Shown here piece by piece: positions 6,044 to 12,806 of a DNA stretch of 12,902 bases (within the stretch, counting starts at the first letter, position 1; every line of letters starts with the position of its first letter). The stretch lies in NCBI GenBank assembly GCA_022795575.1, contig JAAWGY010000037.1:1-12902 (forward strand), read 5' to 3'. Both the position numbers and the translations under genes were made by a program. Below the pieces are notes generated by a model, which saw only the letters and a list, made by a program, of their open reading frames with translations, did no database searches and was not told the origin of the DNA. Source of the stretch: Angelakisella sp. (GTDB lineage: Bacteria; Bacillota; Clostridia; Oscillospirales; Ruminococcaceae).

Positions 6044-6709
6044 TCATCGGTGGTGATGGTGGCCGCAGCCGCAGCCATCATGGTCGTGTCCGGCCTCCTC
6101 CGGGTGGAGGAGGGCCCGGAGGGCGGCTTCGGTCTCCCGCTGGTGCCGCTCCTGCTCCTTGCGCCCCGCCATCTCCATAAAGGCGTACTCCTCCGGGTCA
6201 AAGAGGACGCCGCCGGTGGCCACCTCCCCCGCCGCCACCCGGTCCAGGAAGGCGGGGAAGCTGCCGGCAAAGGGCTCCGCGTCCTCAAAGACGGGCTCCC
6301 AGCCGTGGATGACGCCCCCCGCCGGGCCAAACCGCCCCAAAAGGTCGAAGCCGTAGTACTCGTACCCGCTGCCTACCGAGAGGAAGAAGGGCAGCACCCC
6401 GTCCCAAAAGCCGGTGACACGCTGCTCCTCCTCCCGGTCCCCCATGTCCCGGGCGGCGTCCAGGCTGATGAGCTCCGGCTCGTTCCACCGGAAGGCGTCG
6501 GGGTCCTGCTGGCGGTAGTTTTCCTCGCAAAGGAACCACTCGGTATCCATGGGGCCGGCGCAGATGGCGGCCCGCTCCAAAAAGTCCAGGTAATCCGCCG
6601 GGACGGGGTACCGGCCGGACACCTCCCGGGGCAGCGAGAGGGGGGCAGCGCGGCGCTCCACCGTCCAGCCCCGCCCCTTGGCCCAGTCCAGAAAGCTTTC
6701 ACAATCCAT
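6044..6709 (-). CDS. SMI1/KNR4-like (SUKH) protein with His/Cys-rich tail
   Basis: The protein is 221 residues. The segment YPVPADYLDFLERA (34-47) and the later SVGSGYEYYGFDL (111-123) have the arrangement of the SMI1/KNR4 (SUKH) fold. Trp-rich stretches (EWFL, FRWNEP, FWDG) lie between them. The C-terminus is a charged helix (about 180-203) and then a tail, HDHDGCGCGHHHHR (208-221), with six His and two Cys, which looks able to bind metal. SUKH proteins include toxin immunity proteins and knick-knack domains of unknown role; no toxin gene is adjacent, so a housekeeping role next to murD is equally possible. Start ATG at 6709 follows GGGGAGG by eight bases, 20 nt after the murD stop. Family assignment is by eye and moderately secure. 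Confidence 0.7.
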   Translation of the reverse strand: MDCESFLDWAKGRGWTVERRAAPLSLPREVSGRYPVPADYLDFLERAAICAGPMDTEWFLCEENYRQQDPDAFRWNEPELISLDAARDMGDREEEQRVTGFWDGVLPFFLSVGSGYEYYGFDLLGRFGPAGGVIHGWEPVFEDAEPFAGSFPAFLDRVAAGEVATGGVLFDPEEYAFMEMAGRKEQERHQRETEAALRALLHPEEAGHDHDGCGCGHHHHR

Positions 6710-6729
6710 GGCTTTTTCCTCCCCGGGGG

Positions 6730-8118
6730 CTACAGGGCCATCACCAGCTCCTTGTAGTGGTGTCCCCGCGCCTCAAAGTTTTTGTACCGGTCAAAGCTGG
6801 CGCTGGCAGGGGAAAGGGAGACAATATCCCCCTCCTGCGCCTCCTGGCGGGCCAGCGCCACCGCCTCCTCCATCCCCTGGGCGTGGAGGATCCGCAGGCC
6901 GCTCTTCTCCCAGCCGGGGGTGGCGGTGATGGCGGCCTCGATCTTGGGGCCGGTGGCCCCGGTGAGGATCAGCAGCTTTACCTTATCCAGCAGCACCGGC
7001 ACCAGGGGCTCGTAGGGGACCTTTTTGTCGTACCCGCCGGCGATGACGATAATCTGCTGGTCGAAGGAGAGGAGGCCGGCGATGGTGCGGGTGGGGCTGG
7101 TGGCGATGGAATCGTTGTACCACCGCACCCCGTCCAGCTCCCGCACCAGCTCGATGCGGTGCTCCACCCCGCCAAACTCGTGGGCCACCTTGCGGATGCT
7201 CTCCACCGATACCAGCCCCCACACCGCGCTGATGGCCGCCAGGTAGTTTTCCACATTGTGCACCCCGGGGATGCGGATCTCCTCCGCCCTCATCACCCGT
7301 GTCTGGCTGCCGTTTTCGGAGTACCAGATGGTGCCCCGGCTGTCCTCCCAGGCCCCCCGGTAGACGTTGGTCTGGCGGGAGAAGGTGCAGACGCAGCCCC
7401 GGACATCGGGGGAATACTTGCGGGCCAGGTCGTTATCGGCGTTCAGCACCGCCTTGCCAAAGGCGTTTTGGTGCAGCAGGATGTTCCGCTTGGCGGCCAC
7501 ATAGGCCCTCATGGTGCCGTGGATATCCAGGTGGTTGGGGGAAACGTTGGTGACTACCGAGATATCCGGGCTGCGCCGCAGCGAGATGAGCTGGAAGCTG
7601 GAAAGCTCCACCACGGCGTAGTCCTCGGGGCGCACCGTCTCGATCTCCGGGAAGAGGGCCTTGCCGATGTTCCCCCCCAGGTGGACCGTTTTTCCCTCGG
7701 CCCGGAGCATCTCGGCGATAAGGGTGGTGGTGGTGGTCTTGCCGTCGCTCCCCGTCACCCCGATGATGGGGCAGGGGCAGAGGTCGAAGAACATCTCCAG
7801 GTCGCTGGTGACAACCTTGCCCTCCTTGCGGGCGGTGCAGAGCTCCGGCAGGTCAAAGGGGACGCCGGGGGCCCGGAAGATGATGTCCTCGCTGAGGCTG
7901 CGCAGGTAGTTGTACCCCACCGAAAGCCGCACCCCGGCCTCCTCCATCTCCTGGCAGATGTCCCCCAGCTCTCCCCGCTCCTGCCGGTCGTGGATGGTGA
8001 CGTCCACCCCCTTTTGGGCCAGCATTTTGGCGATGCCGTTATTGGTGACGCCAAAGCCCACCAGGCCCACCCGCTTGGTCCTCAGCATTTCAAAAAAATC
8101 TGTGATGCGCTGTTCCAT
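6730..8118 (-). CDS. murD: UDP-N-acetylmuramoyl-L-alanine--D-glutamate ligase
   Basis: MurD adds D-glutamate to UDP-MurNAc-L-Ala with ATP, the second amino acid of the peptidoglycan stem, in the cytoplasm. The protein is 462 residues, a normal length. The N-terminal Rossmann domain has VGLVGFGVTNNG (17-28); the central ATPase has GVTGSDGKTTTT (120-131), GGNIG and VELSSFQL (150-157) typical of MurD, and NVSPNHLDIHG (181-191); the C-terminal domain has YNDSIATSPTRT and GGYDKK, the latter also a MurD feature. Start ATG at 8118; an AGGTG lies eight bases upstream, and an in-frame TTG two codons earlier is a less likely alternative. It is the first gene of the minus-strand cluster, with its own consensus promoter 52 nt upstream of the start. 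murD outside a complete dcw cluster is common in Clostridia. Confidence 0.95.
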   Translation of the reverse strand: MEQRITDFFEMLRTKRVGLVGFGVTNNGIAKMLAQKGVDVTIHDRQERGELGDICQEMEEAGVRLSVGYNYLRSLSEDIIFRAPGVPFDLPELCTARKEGKVVTSDLEMFFDLCPCPIIGVTGSDGKTTTTTLIAEMLRAEGKTVHLGGNIGKALFPEIETVRPEDYAVVELSSFQLISLRRSPDISVVTNVSPNHLDIHGTMRAYVAAKRNILLHQNAFGKAVLNADNDLARKYSPDVRGCVCTFSRQTNVYRGAWEDSRGTIWYSENGSQTRVMRAEEIRIPGVHNVENYLAAISAVWGLVSVESIRKVAHEFGGVEHRIELVRELDGVRWYNDSIATSPTRTIAGLLSFDQQIIVIAGGYDKKVPYEPLVPVLLDKVKLLILTGATGPKIEAAITATPGWEKSGLRILHAQGMEEAVALARQEAQEGDIVSLSPASASFDRYKNFEARGHHYKELVMAL

Positions 8119-8176
8119 TGTCAAAACACCTGTCTTTCTTTCCCGCGCTTTTGGTCTCGCTGTATTGGTCCATTTT

Positions 8177-8205
8177 ATTATACTTTGCCCCGGGGCAAAT
8201 ATCAA
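8177..8205 (-). promoter_or_regulatory. murD promoter with palindromic spacer
   Basis: On the minus strand TTGATA (8205-8200), a 17-bp spacer and TATAAT (8182-8177) make a near-consensus sigma-A promoter. Sixteen of the 17 spacer bases form a perfect palindrome, TTTGCCCCGGGGCAAA (8184-8199). A dimeric regulator bound there would compete with or remodel the polymerase site. Transcription would start near 8170. Confidence 0.8.
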
Positions 8206-8207
8206 CG

Positions 8208-8229
8208 CCGGAAAGGGGATTTTTTCCGG
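8208..8229. repeat. Inverted repeat between divergent promoters
   Basis: CCGGAAA (8208-8214) and TTTCCGG (8223-8229) are exact inverse complements with 8 bases between. They lie between the two -35 boxes of the divergent murD and T-box promoters. It may be an operator; nothing more can be supported. Confidence 0.35.
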
Positions 8230-8239
8230 TTTGCGCCCC

Positions 8240-8268
8240 TTGACAAATCCGGCGGCGGCTGGTATCAT
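8240..8268 (+). promoter_or_regulatory. Promoter of the T-box leader and acyl-CoA ligase
   Basis: TTGACA (8240-8245), 17 bases, then TATCAT (8263-8268), with TGG just before the -10 as an extended -10 element. The expected start is near 8275, just before the first T-box helix. Confidence 0.8.
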
Positions 8269-8274
8269 AATTAC

Positions 8275-8578
8275 CAACCTAAAAACAGCGCAAACACGAT
8301 GACGAAGAAGAGTAGCGGGGAAAAAGGGTCCTCCCAGAGAGCCGCGGGTGGTGGAAAGCGGCAGACGCCTTGCCCTGTGAACTGGCTTCCGAGTGGCCGG
8401 CCCAAACGGTCCCCGCAAGGGACCGGAGTAGTCCCGGACGCAGCCTCCAGCGTTAGCGGGAGGACGGGTTGCTGGACCCGGCCGAGCGGGCGGAGTGTTT
8501 TTCCGCCAATAGAAGTGGTACCACGGAAGCGCATCAAGCTTTCGCCTTCTGACCTGATCAGAGGGCGGGAGCTTTTTT
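8275..8578 (+). promoter_or_regulatory. T-box riboswitch, predicted leucine specificity
   Basis: Stem I: k-turn GATGA (8298-8302) opposite GA (8391-8392), GAAG (8304-8307) with CTTC (8386-8389), the AAGAGTA side of the specifier loop (8308-8314), then GCGGGG (8315-8320) with CCCTGT (8373-8378). Apical AGAGA (8336-8340) and GCCGC/GCGGC around a loop holding GGTG are conserved. The other side of the specifier loop is GAA then CTG (8382-8384) then G, which by the Oceanobacillus glyQ geometry (GAA-GGC-A) makes CTG the specifier (Leu). Further stems lie at 8407-8425, 8446-8476 and 8489-8507. The T-box sequence (8508-8526) has TGGT (8516-8519), fitting a tRNA with A73, as in tRNA-Leu. Antiterminator: AGAAG (8511-8515) with CTTCT (8546-8550) and CGGAAGC (8524-8530) with GCTTTCG (8538-8544); this excludes the terminator. 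Uncharged tRNA-Leu should switch the operon on. Confidence 0.93.
8536..8578 (+). terminator. T-box regulated terminator
   Basis: Arms 8536-8551 and 8559-8574 pair over 16 bp with three G.U wobbles and a 7-nt loop, followed by TTTTTT (8573-8578). The 5' arm shares bases with the antiterminator (8538-8550), so only one can form. It lies about 48 nt before the ligase start codon. Confidence 0.9.
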
Positions 8579-8625
8579 GTCGTCCTCCCCCGCCACAAAA
8601 GAATTACCAGGAGGCTGAATATCAT

Positions 8626-10281
8626 ATGCAGGACTTTATGACCCACACCGTGGGGCAGCAGCTGGAGCGGGTGGCCGCCGCCTTCCCCCATAAGGAGGCC
8701 ATCCAGTACACCGACCGCCCCTACCGCCGCACCTGGCAGGAGTTTAACGACGAGTGCGACCGCATCGCCAAGGGCTTTTTGGCCCACGGGGTAAAGAAGG
8801 GGGATAAGATCGCCATCTGGGCCACCAACGTCCCGGAATGGCTCCTCACCCTTTTTGCCGCCTGCAAGATCGGGGCGGTGCTGGTAACGGTAAACACCGC
8901 CTACAAGGTCTTTGAGCTGGAATACCTTCTTAAACAGTCGGACACCAAGCTGCTGGTGATGATTGACGGGTACAAGGGCACCAGCTATGTGGAGATCGTC
9001 CGGGAGCTCTGCAAGGGGCTGGGCAAGCGTTGGGAGCACCTGAACCCCATGCTCCCCTTTTTGGACGAGGTGGTCTACGCCGGGGCCGGGGACTGCCCGG
9101 CGGGGATGACCCCCTGGGCCCAGCTGGAAAAGGACGGGGAGCAGATCCCCGACGAGGCGCTGCGGGAGATCGGCGAAAGCCTCAGCTGCCACGACGTTAT
9201 CAATATGCAGTACACCTCCGGCACCACCGGCTTCCCCAAAGGGGTGATGCTGAGCCACTACAACATCCTCAACAACGGCAAGGGCATCGGCGACTGCATG
9301 AGGTTTACCGAAAACGACAAGCTCTGCGTGGTGGTGCCCTTCTTCCACTGCTTCGGGCTGGTGCTGGCCACCATGGCCAGCCTTACCCACGCCACCACCA
9401 TGGTGCCGGTGGACCTCTACTCCCCGGTAAAGGTGATGGAGGCCATCAGCCGGGAAAGATGCACCGCCTTCCACGGGGTGCCCACCATGTACATCGCCAT
9501 GCTGGAGCACCCGGACTTTGAAAAATACGATTTTTCCAGCCTGCGCACCGGCATTATGGCCGGTTCCCCCTGCCCGGTAAAGGTGATGCAGGCGGTGGTG
9601 GAGCGGATGAATATGCGGGAGATCACCATCACCTATGGCCAGACCGAGGCCAGCCCCGCCACCACCATGACCACCACCGACGACAGCCTGGAGCTGCGGG
9701 TAAACACGGTGGGCCGGGCAATGCCCTATGTGGAGACCAAGATCGTGGACCCGGACACCGGCCGCACCCTGGGCCCCGGGGAGGTGGGGGAGTTCTGCTC
9801 CCGGGGGTACAACACCATGCAGGGCTACTACAAAATGGAGGAGGCAACACGCCAGGTGATCGACAAAGATGGTTGGTTACACTCCGGAGACCTTGCAACT
9901 GTGGACGAAAATGGTTATTATAAGATTACAGGGAGAATCAAGGACATGATCATCCGGGGGGGCGAGAACATCTACCCCAAGGAGATAGAGGAATTCCTCT
10001 ACACCATCCCGGATATCCAGGATGTCCAGGTCATCGGCGTCCCCAGCCAGCGGTTCGGCGAGGAGGTGATGGCCTGCATCGTCCGCAGGGAGGGCAGCGC
10101 CATCACCGAGGAGGAGGTAAAGGAGCTGGTCCGGTCCCATATGGCCCGGCACAAGGTGCCCCGGTACGTGGCCTTTTTGGACGCCTTCCCCATGACCGCC
10201 AGCGGCAAGATCCAAAAATTCCGCCTGCGGGAGTGGGCGGTGGAGGAGCTCCGGCTGGACGACACCGCGGAAACTGCCTGA
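8626..10281 (+). CDS. AMP-forming acyl-CoA ligase under T-box control
   Basis: The protein is 551 residues of the adenylate-forming (ANL) superfamily, acid plus ATP plus CoA to acyl-CoA plus AMP and PPi. Motifs: YTSGTTGFPKG (196-206, the phosphate loop), YGQTE (337-341), GWLHSGD (416-422), the hinge GRIKDMIIRGGENIYP (436-451) and catalytic Lys528 in TASGKIQKF. The pattern fits medium/short-chain fatty acyl-CoA ligases of the FadD/AcsM2-like branch; acetate or amino-acid specificity is less likely. There is no signal peptide, so it is cytoplasmic. Start ATG at 8626 follows AGGAGG by 11 bases. The leucine-type T-box upstream suggests the substrate feeds leucine synthesis, for example isovalerate to isovaleryl-CoA before reductive carboxylation; this is inference. 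Positions 9840-9950 are clearly poorer in GC with rare codons (TTA, AGA), a possible recombined patch. The pseudokinase gene follows after 22 nt. Confidence 0.92.
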   Translation: MQDFMTHTVGQQLERVAAAFPHKEAIQYTDRPYRRTWQEFNDECDRIAKGFLAHGVKKGDKIAIWATNVPEWLLTLFAACKIGAVLVTVNTAYKVFELEYLLKQSDTKLLVMIDGYKGTSYVEIVRELCKGLGKRWEHLNPMLPFLDEVVYAGAGDCPAGMTPWAQLEKDGEQIPDEALREIGESLSCHDVINMQYTSGTTGFPKGVMLSHYNILNNGKGIGDCMRFTENDKLCVVVPFFHCFGLVLATMASLTHATTMVPVDLYSPVKVMEAISRERCTAFHGVPTMYIAMLEHPDFEKYDFSSLRTGIMAGSPCPVKVMQAVVERMNMREITITYGQTEASPATTMTTTDDSLELRVNTVGRAMPYVETKIVDPDTGRTLGPGEVGEFCSRGYNTMQGYYKMEEATRQVIDKDGWLHSGDLATVDENGYYKITGRIKDMIIRGGENIYPKEIEEFLYTIPDIQDVQVIGVPSQRFGEEVMACIVRREGSAITEEEVKELVRSHMARHKVPRYVAFLDAFPMTASGKIQKFRLREWAVEELRLDDTAETA

Positions 10282-10303
10282 ATAATCATCTGGAGTGAGG
10301 CTT

Positions 10304-11896
10304 TTGGACACAATAAAGCGGTATTGTATGGGTTGCCTGTCCCCTATGAAGGGGGACGGGGCGGTCTGTTCCATCTGTTCTCACGACAACAGCATCGATA
10401 ACCCCCGGGGGACACTCCCCGCCGGCACCGTCCTGGAAGGGCGGTACCTGGTGGGGGCGGTGCGCTCCCAAAACGACCTTACCATCGTTTATATTGGCCT
10501 GGACCTGGAGCGGGGGCGGCGGGTGTATGTGGAGGAGTTTATGCCCCGGGCCTATGCAGACAGGTGCGAGGACCGCGTCACCGTTGCCGCCGCCGGCGAA
10601 AACCAGGCTCAATATAAAACGCTGCTTTCCGATATCCGGGAGCGGTGGAAGCTTGTGGGCAGCATCGAAAACAAGTGCCTGATGAAGACACGGGAGCTGC
10701 TGCTTACCGGCAACACCGCCGTTTGCATCAGCTCATACGTGGCCTATGTCACCTTAGAGGATTTTTTGGAGGAACGGGGGCCCCTCAGCTGGGGGAGCGC
10801 CAAGGAGCTGTTTATGCCCCTGGCTTCTCTGGTCATCGCCCTCCACGATCAGGGGGTGATCCACTACGGCATCTCCCCCCAAACCATCGTGGTGGACCGC
10901 AAGGGAGGGCTGCGCCTCATCGGCTTTGCCCTGCCGGAGCTGCGCACCGTGGGCCGGGGGCTTTCCGCCCAGCTCTACGACGGTTACAGCCCCCCGGAGC
11001 AGTACGCAAAAAGCCAGTGGCAGGGGGAGTGGAGCGACATTTACGCCCTGGGGGCGGTGCTCTACCGCATCCTTACCGGCACCGACCCGGAGCCTGCCAT
11101 CCGGCGCAGCCGCTCCGACAGCCTCCCCCCTGTCCAGCAGCTCCAGCGGGAGGTGCCGGGCTATATCTCCGACGCCGTGGCCAAGGCCATGGCCCTGGAC
11201 CGCAAGGACCGTTACCAAACGGCCGGGGAGTTCCAGGCGGGGCTTTTGGAGGAGGCGGGTTCCAACACCACCGTCTTCCGCCGGGAGACCGCCCCTGCCC
11301 GCCCCGCCGAGCCGGAGCGGAAGCCGCCTTATGCAGACGGGAGGCTTCCCCTGGCCCTGGGGCTGGTCCTAAGCGTCATCCTCAACATCGTGCTGGCAGC
11401 GGGGCTTTTCTCCCCCCAGCCGGCGCCGGAGCCCCCCTCCTCGGAGCAGAGCCTCCCCCCTCCCCCCACCATGGAGCTCTTTGAGGGGCAGTACTGGCCG
11501 ATGCTGGAAAAGCGCTTGGACCAGTACCCCGGCCTCAGCTTTGCCACCGAGGAGGCCTTTGACGAGGAGGTGCCGGCGGGGGTGATCCTCCGGCAGTCGG
11601 TGCCCCAGGGGGCGGATTATCCGGAGGACGGCAGGGTGATCCTCACCGTCAGCCAGGGGAGCCAGTTTGTCATTATGCCCCGGGTGGAGGGGTGCACCCT
11701 CTCTGCCGCCCTGTATATGCTGGACAGCCTGGGCATCACCTGGTACGAGGATATCCGGGAGGATTCCACCCTCAGCATCCCGGTTGGGACGGTGGTGTGC
11801 GACACCCCCCCGGGCTCTAAGGTGACGGTGGGCTACAAGGTACGGCTCACCATCCGCACCGCGGGAAGCAGCGAACCAGAAGCAGCGGGAGACTGA
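10304..11896 (+). CDS. Zinc-ribbon pseudokinase with membrane span and PASTA domains
   Basis: The protein is 530 residues. N-terminal zinc ribbon: CMGC and CSIC (Cys8, 11, 22, 25). Kinase fold about 46-315: the beta3 lysine is Glu (VYVEEFMP, Glu77), the HRD/catalytic loop reads HYGISPQT (187-194) without Asp, and DFG reads GFA (207-209), while the PPE (230-232) and helix-F WSD (243-245) are kept. It should therefore be catalytically dead. One membrane span (about 349-369), Pro-rich stalk, and two PASTA-like domains (about 391-451 and 455-518) outside. PASTA domains bind peptidoglycan-related ligands in Ser/Thr kinases such as PrkC. Its likely role is a sensor or scaffold. The start is taken as TTG 10304, since GTG 10295 lies inside the ribosome site TGGAGTGAGG and the next ATG would remove the first zinc cysteine. 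It lies 22 nt after the ligase stop, so probably co-transcribed. Confidence 0.85.
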   Translation: MDTIKRYCMGCLSPMKGDGAVCSICSHDNSIDNPRGTLPAGTVLEGRYLVGAVRSQNDLTIVYIGLDLERGRRVYVEEFMPRAYADRCEDRVTVAAAGENQAQYKTLLSDIRERWKLVGSIENKCLMKTRELLLTGNTAVCISSYVAYVTLEDFLEERGPLSWGSAKELFMPLASLVIALHDQGVIHYGISPQTIVVDRKGGLRLIGFALPELRTVGRGLSAQLYDGYSPPEQYAKSQWQGEWSDIYALGAVLYRILTGTDPEPAIRRSRSDSLPPVQQLQREVPGYISDAVAKAMALDRKDRYQTAGEFQAGLLEEAGSNTTVFRRETAPARPAEPERKPPYADGRLPLALGLVLSVILNIVLAAGLFSPQPAPEPPSSEQSLPPPPTMELFEGQYWPMLEKRLDQYPGLSFATEEAFDEEVPAGVILRQSVPQGADYPEDGRVILTVSQGSQFVIMPRVEGCTLSAALYMLDSLGITWYEDIREDSTLSIPVGTVVCDTPPGSKVTVGYKVRLTIRTAGSSEPEAAGD

Positions 11897-11980
11897 CTCT
11901 CTCCCTCATCATACCCCCCAGCCGGGCCGGTGGAGGCCGGGGGAGCGCCAAACGGACACCGGAGAATGGACGGAGACACC

Positions 11981-12790
11981 ATGAAACTGGCTTTTTCCAC
12001 CTTGGGCTGCCCCAACTGGCGGTGGCGGGAGATCTACGCCGCCGCCAAGGACCTATCCATCGACGGCATCGAGATACGGGGAATCGAAAACGAAATCTAC
12101 GCCCCCCGGGTGCGGATCTTTGACGACCAGCACCGGGAGGGGACGCTGAAGCAGCTGGCCGGCGCCGGCATCGCCATCACCCAGCTTACCAGCGGGGCCA
12201 CCCTGGGGATGCCGGACAGCCCCCAGGCCGGCCGGCAGGAGGTCATCGACTACATCGACATGGCCCAGCGGCTGGGGGTGCCCTATGTCCGGGTGATGAT
12301 CTCCCCCCAGCCCGGCCCGGAGCCGGTGGACCTGGCCCAGGCCAGGAACCTTTACCGGGAGCTTTGCCAGTACGCAAAGCCCCGGGGCGTCCGGCTGCTG
12401 GCGGAGACCAACGGGGTGCTGGCCGATTCCCAGGTGATGCGGGAGTTTATGGCGGATACCGACCCGGAGGCCGCCGGGGTGCTGTGGGACATCCACCACC
12501 CCTACCGCTTCTTCCACGAAACGCCGGAGTTCACCTTCCGCAACATCGGCCAGTACATCTGCAACACCCACGTAAAGGACTCTGTTTACCAGGACGGCAG
12601 GGTGGTCTACCGGATGATGGGCTACGGCGACGTGCCGGTTTTTGACGCCCTGAAGATACTGAAAGCCGCGGACTACAACGGGTTCATCACCCTGGAGTGG
12701 ACCAAGCGCTGGAACAGGGAGCTACAGGAGCCGGGCATTGTTTTTTACCACTATGTCAGCTACATGAAGTACCTGATGGACCAGATCTGA
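11981..12790 (+). CDS. Sugar phosphate isomerase/epimerase (AP-endonuclease-2 TIM barrel)
   Basis: The protein is 269 residues of the xylose isomerase-like TIM barrel family (IolE, hydroxypyruvate isomerase, ketose 3-epimerase relatives). The probable metal ligands are Glu142 (AETNG), Asp170/His173 (LWDIHHP), His197/Asp200 (NTHVKD) and Glu239 (LEW). The end of the barrel, GDVPVFDALKILK then GFITLEWTKRW, is typical. Family members act on sugars or sugar acids; the substrate cannot be predicted. No signal peptide, so cytoplasmic. ATG 11981 has CGGAG five bases upstream; the in-frame ATG 11966 has its GGAG too close. It lies 84 nt after the pseudokinase stop with no clear terminator between, so it may share the T-box transcript. 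The gene is complete; its stop codon lies in a perfect 8-bp hairpin. Confidence 0.87.
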   Translation: MKLAFSTLGCPNWRWREIYAAAKDLSIDGIEIRGIENEIYAPRVRIFDDQHREGTLKQLAGAGIAITQLTSGATLGMPDSPQAGRQEVIDYIDMAQRLGVPYVRVMISPQPGPEPVDLAQARNLYRELCQYAKPRGVRLLAETNGVLADSQVMREFMADTDPEAAGVLWDIHHPYRFFHETPEFTFRNIGQYICNTHVKDSVYQDGRVVYRMMGYGDVPVFDALKILKAADYNGFITLEWTKRWNRELQEPGIVFYHYVSYMKYLMDQI

Positions 12791-12806
12791 GGACCTGTTC
12801 CTCAGA
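12786..12806 (+). other. Perfect stem-loop over the isomerase stop codon
   Basis: TCTGAGGA (12786-12793) and TCCTCAGA (12799-12806) pair fully with a 5-base loop. The stop TGA (12788-12790) is inside the stem. No U-tract follows, so it is a poor terminator. Its last base touches the start of the repeated element at 12806. Confidence 0.5.

Noticed and set aside
8382..8403. Glycine (GGC), alanine (GCC), arginine (CGG) or tryptophan (TGG) codon as T-box specifier further 3'
   Set aside because: These triplets lie outside the GAA-NNN-purine position opposite AAGAGTA, and the first and last also conflict with the TGGT bulge, as Gly and Trp tRNAs carry U73 and G73. CTG fits both tests.
6757..8600. 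Very long plus-strand open frame ahead of the acyl-CoA ligase
   Set aside because: It is antisense to murD and passes through the T-box. The high-GC murD sequence leaves the opposite frame open. The ligase begins at 8626 behind AGGAGG.
8118..9510. Minus-strand extension of murD by more than 460 residues
   Set aside because: It crosses the murD promoter and the T-box and is antisense to the ligase. The true start is ATG 8118, at the beginning of normal MurD homology.
11905..11952. C-rich/G-rich pairing between the pseudokinase and isomerase genes as a terminator
   Set aside because: A stem CCCCC-A-GCC/GGC-C-GGGGG can form, but it has no U-tract and long G and C runs pair easily by chance in this composition.
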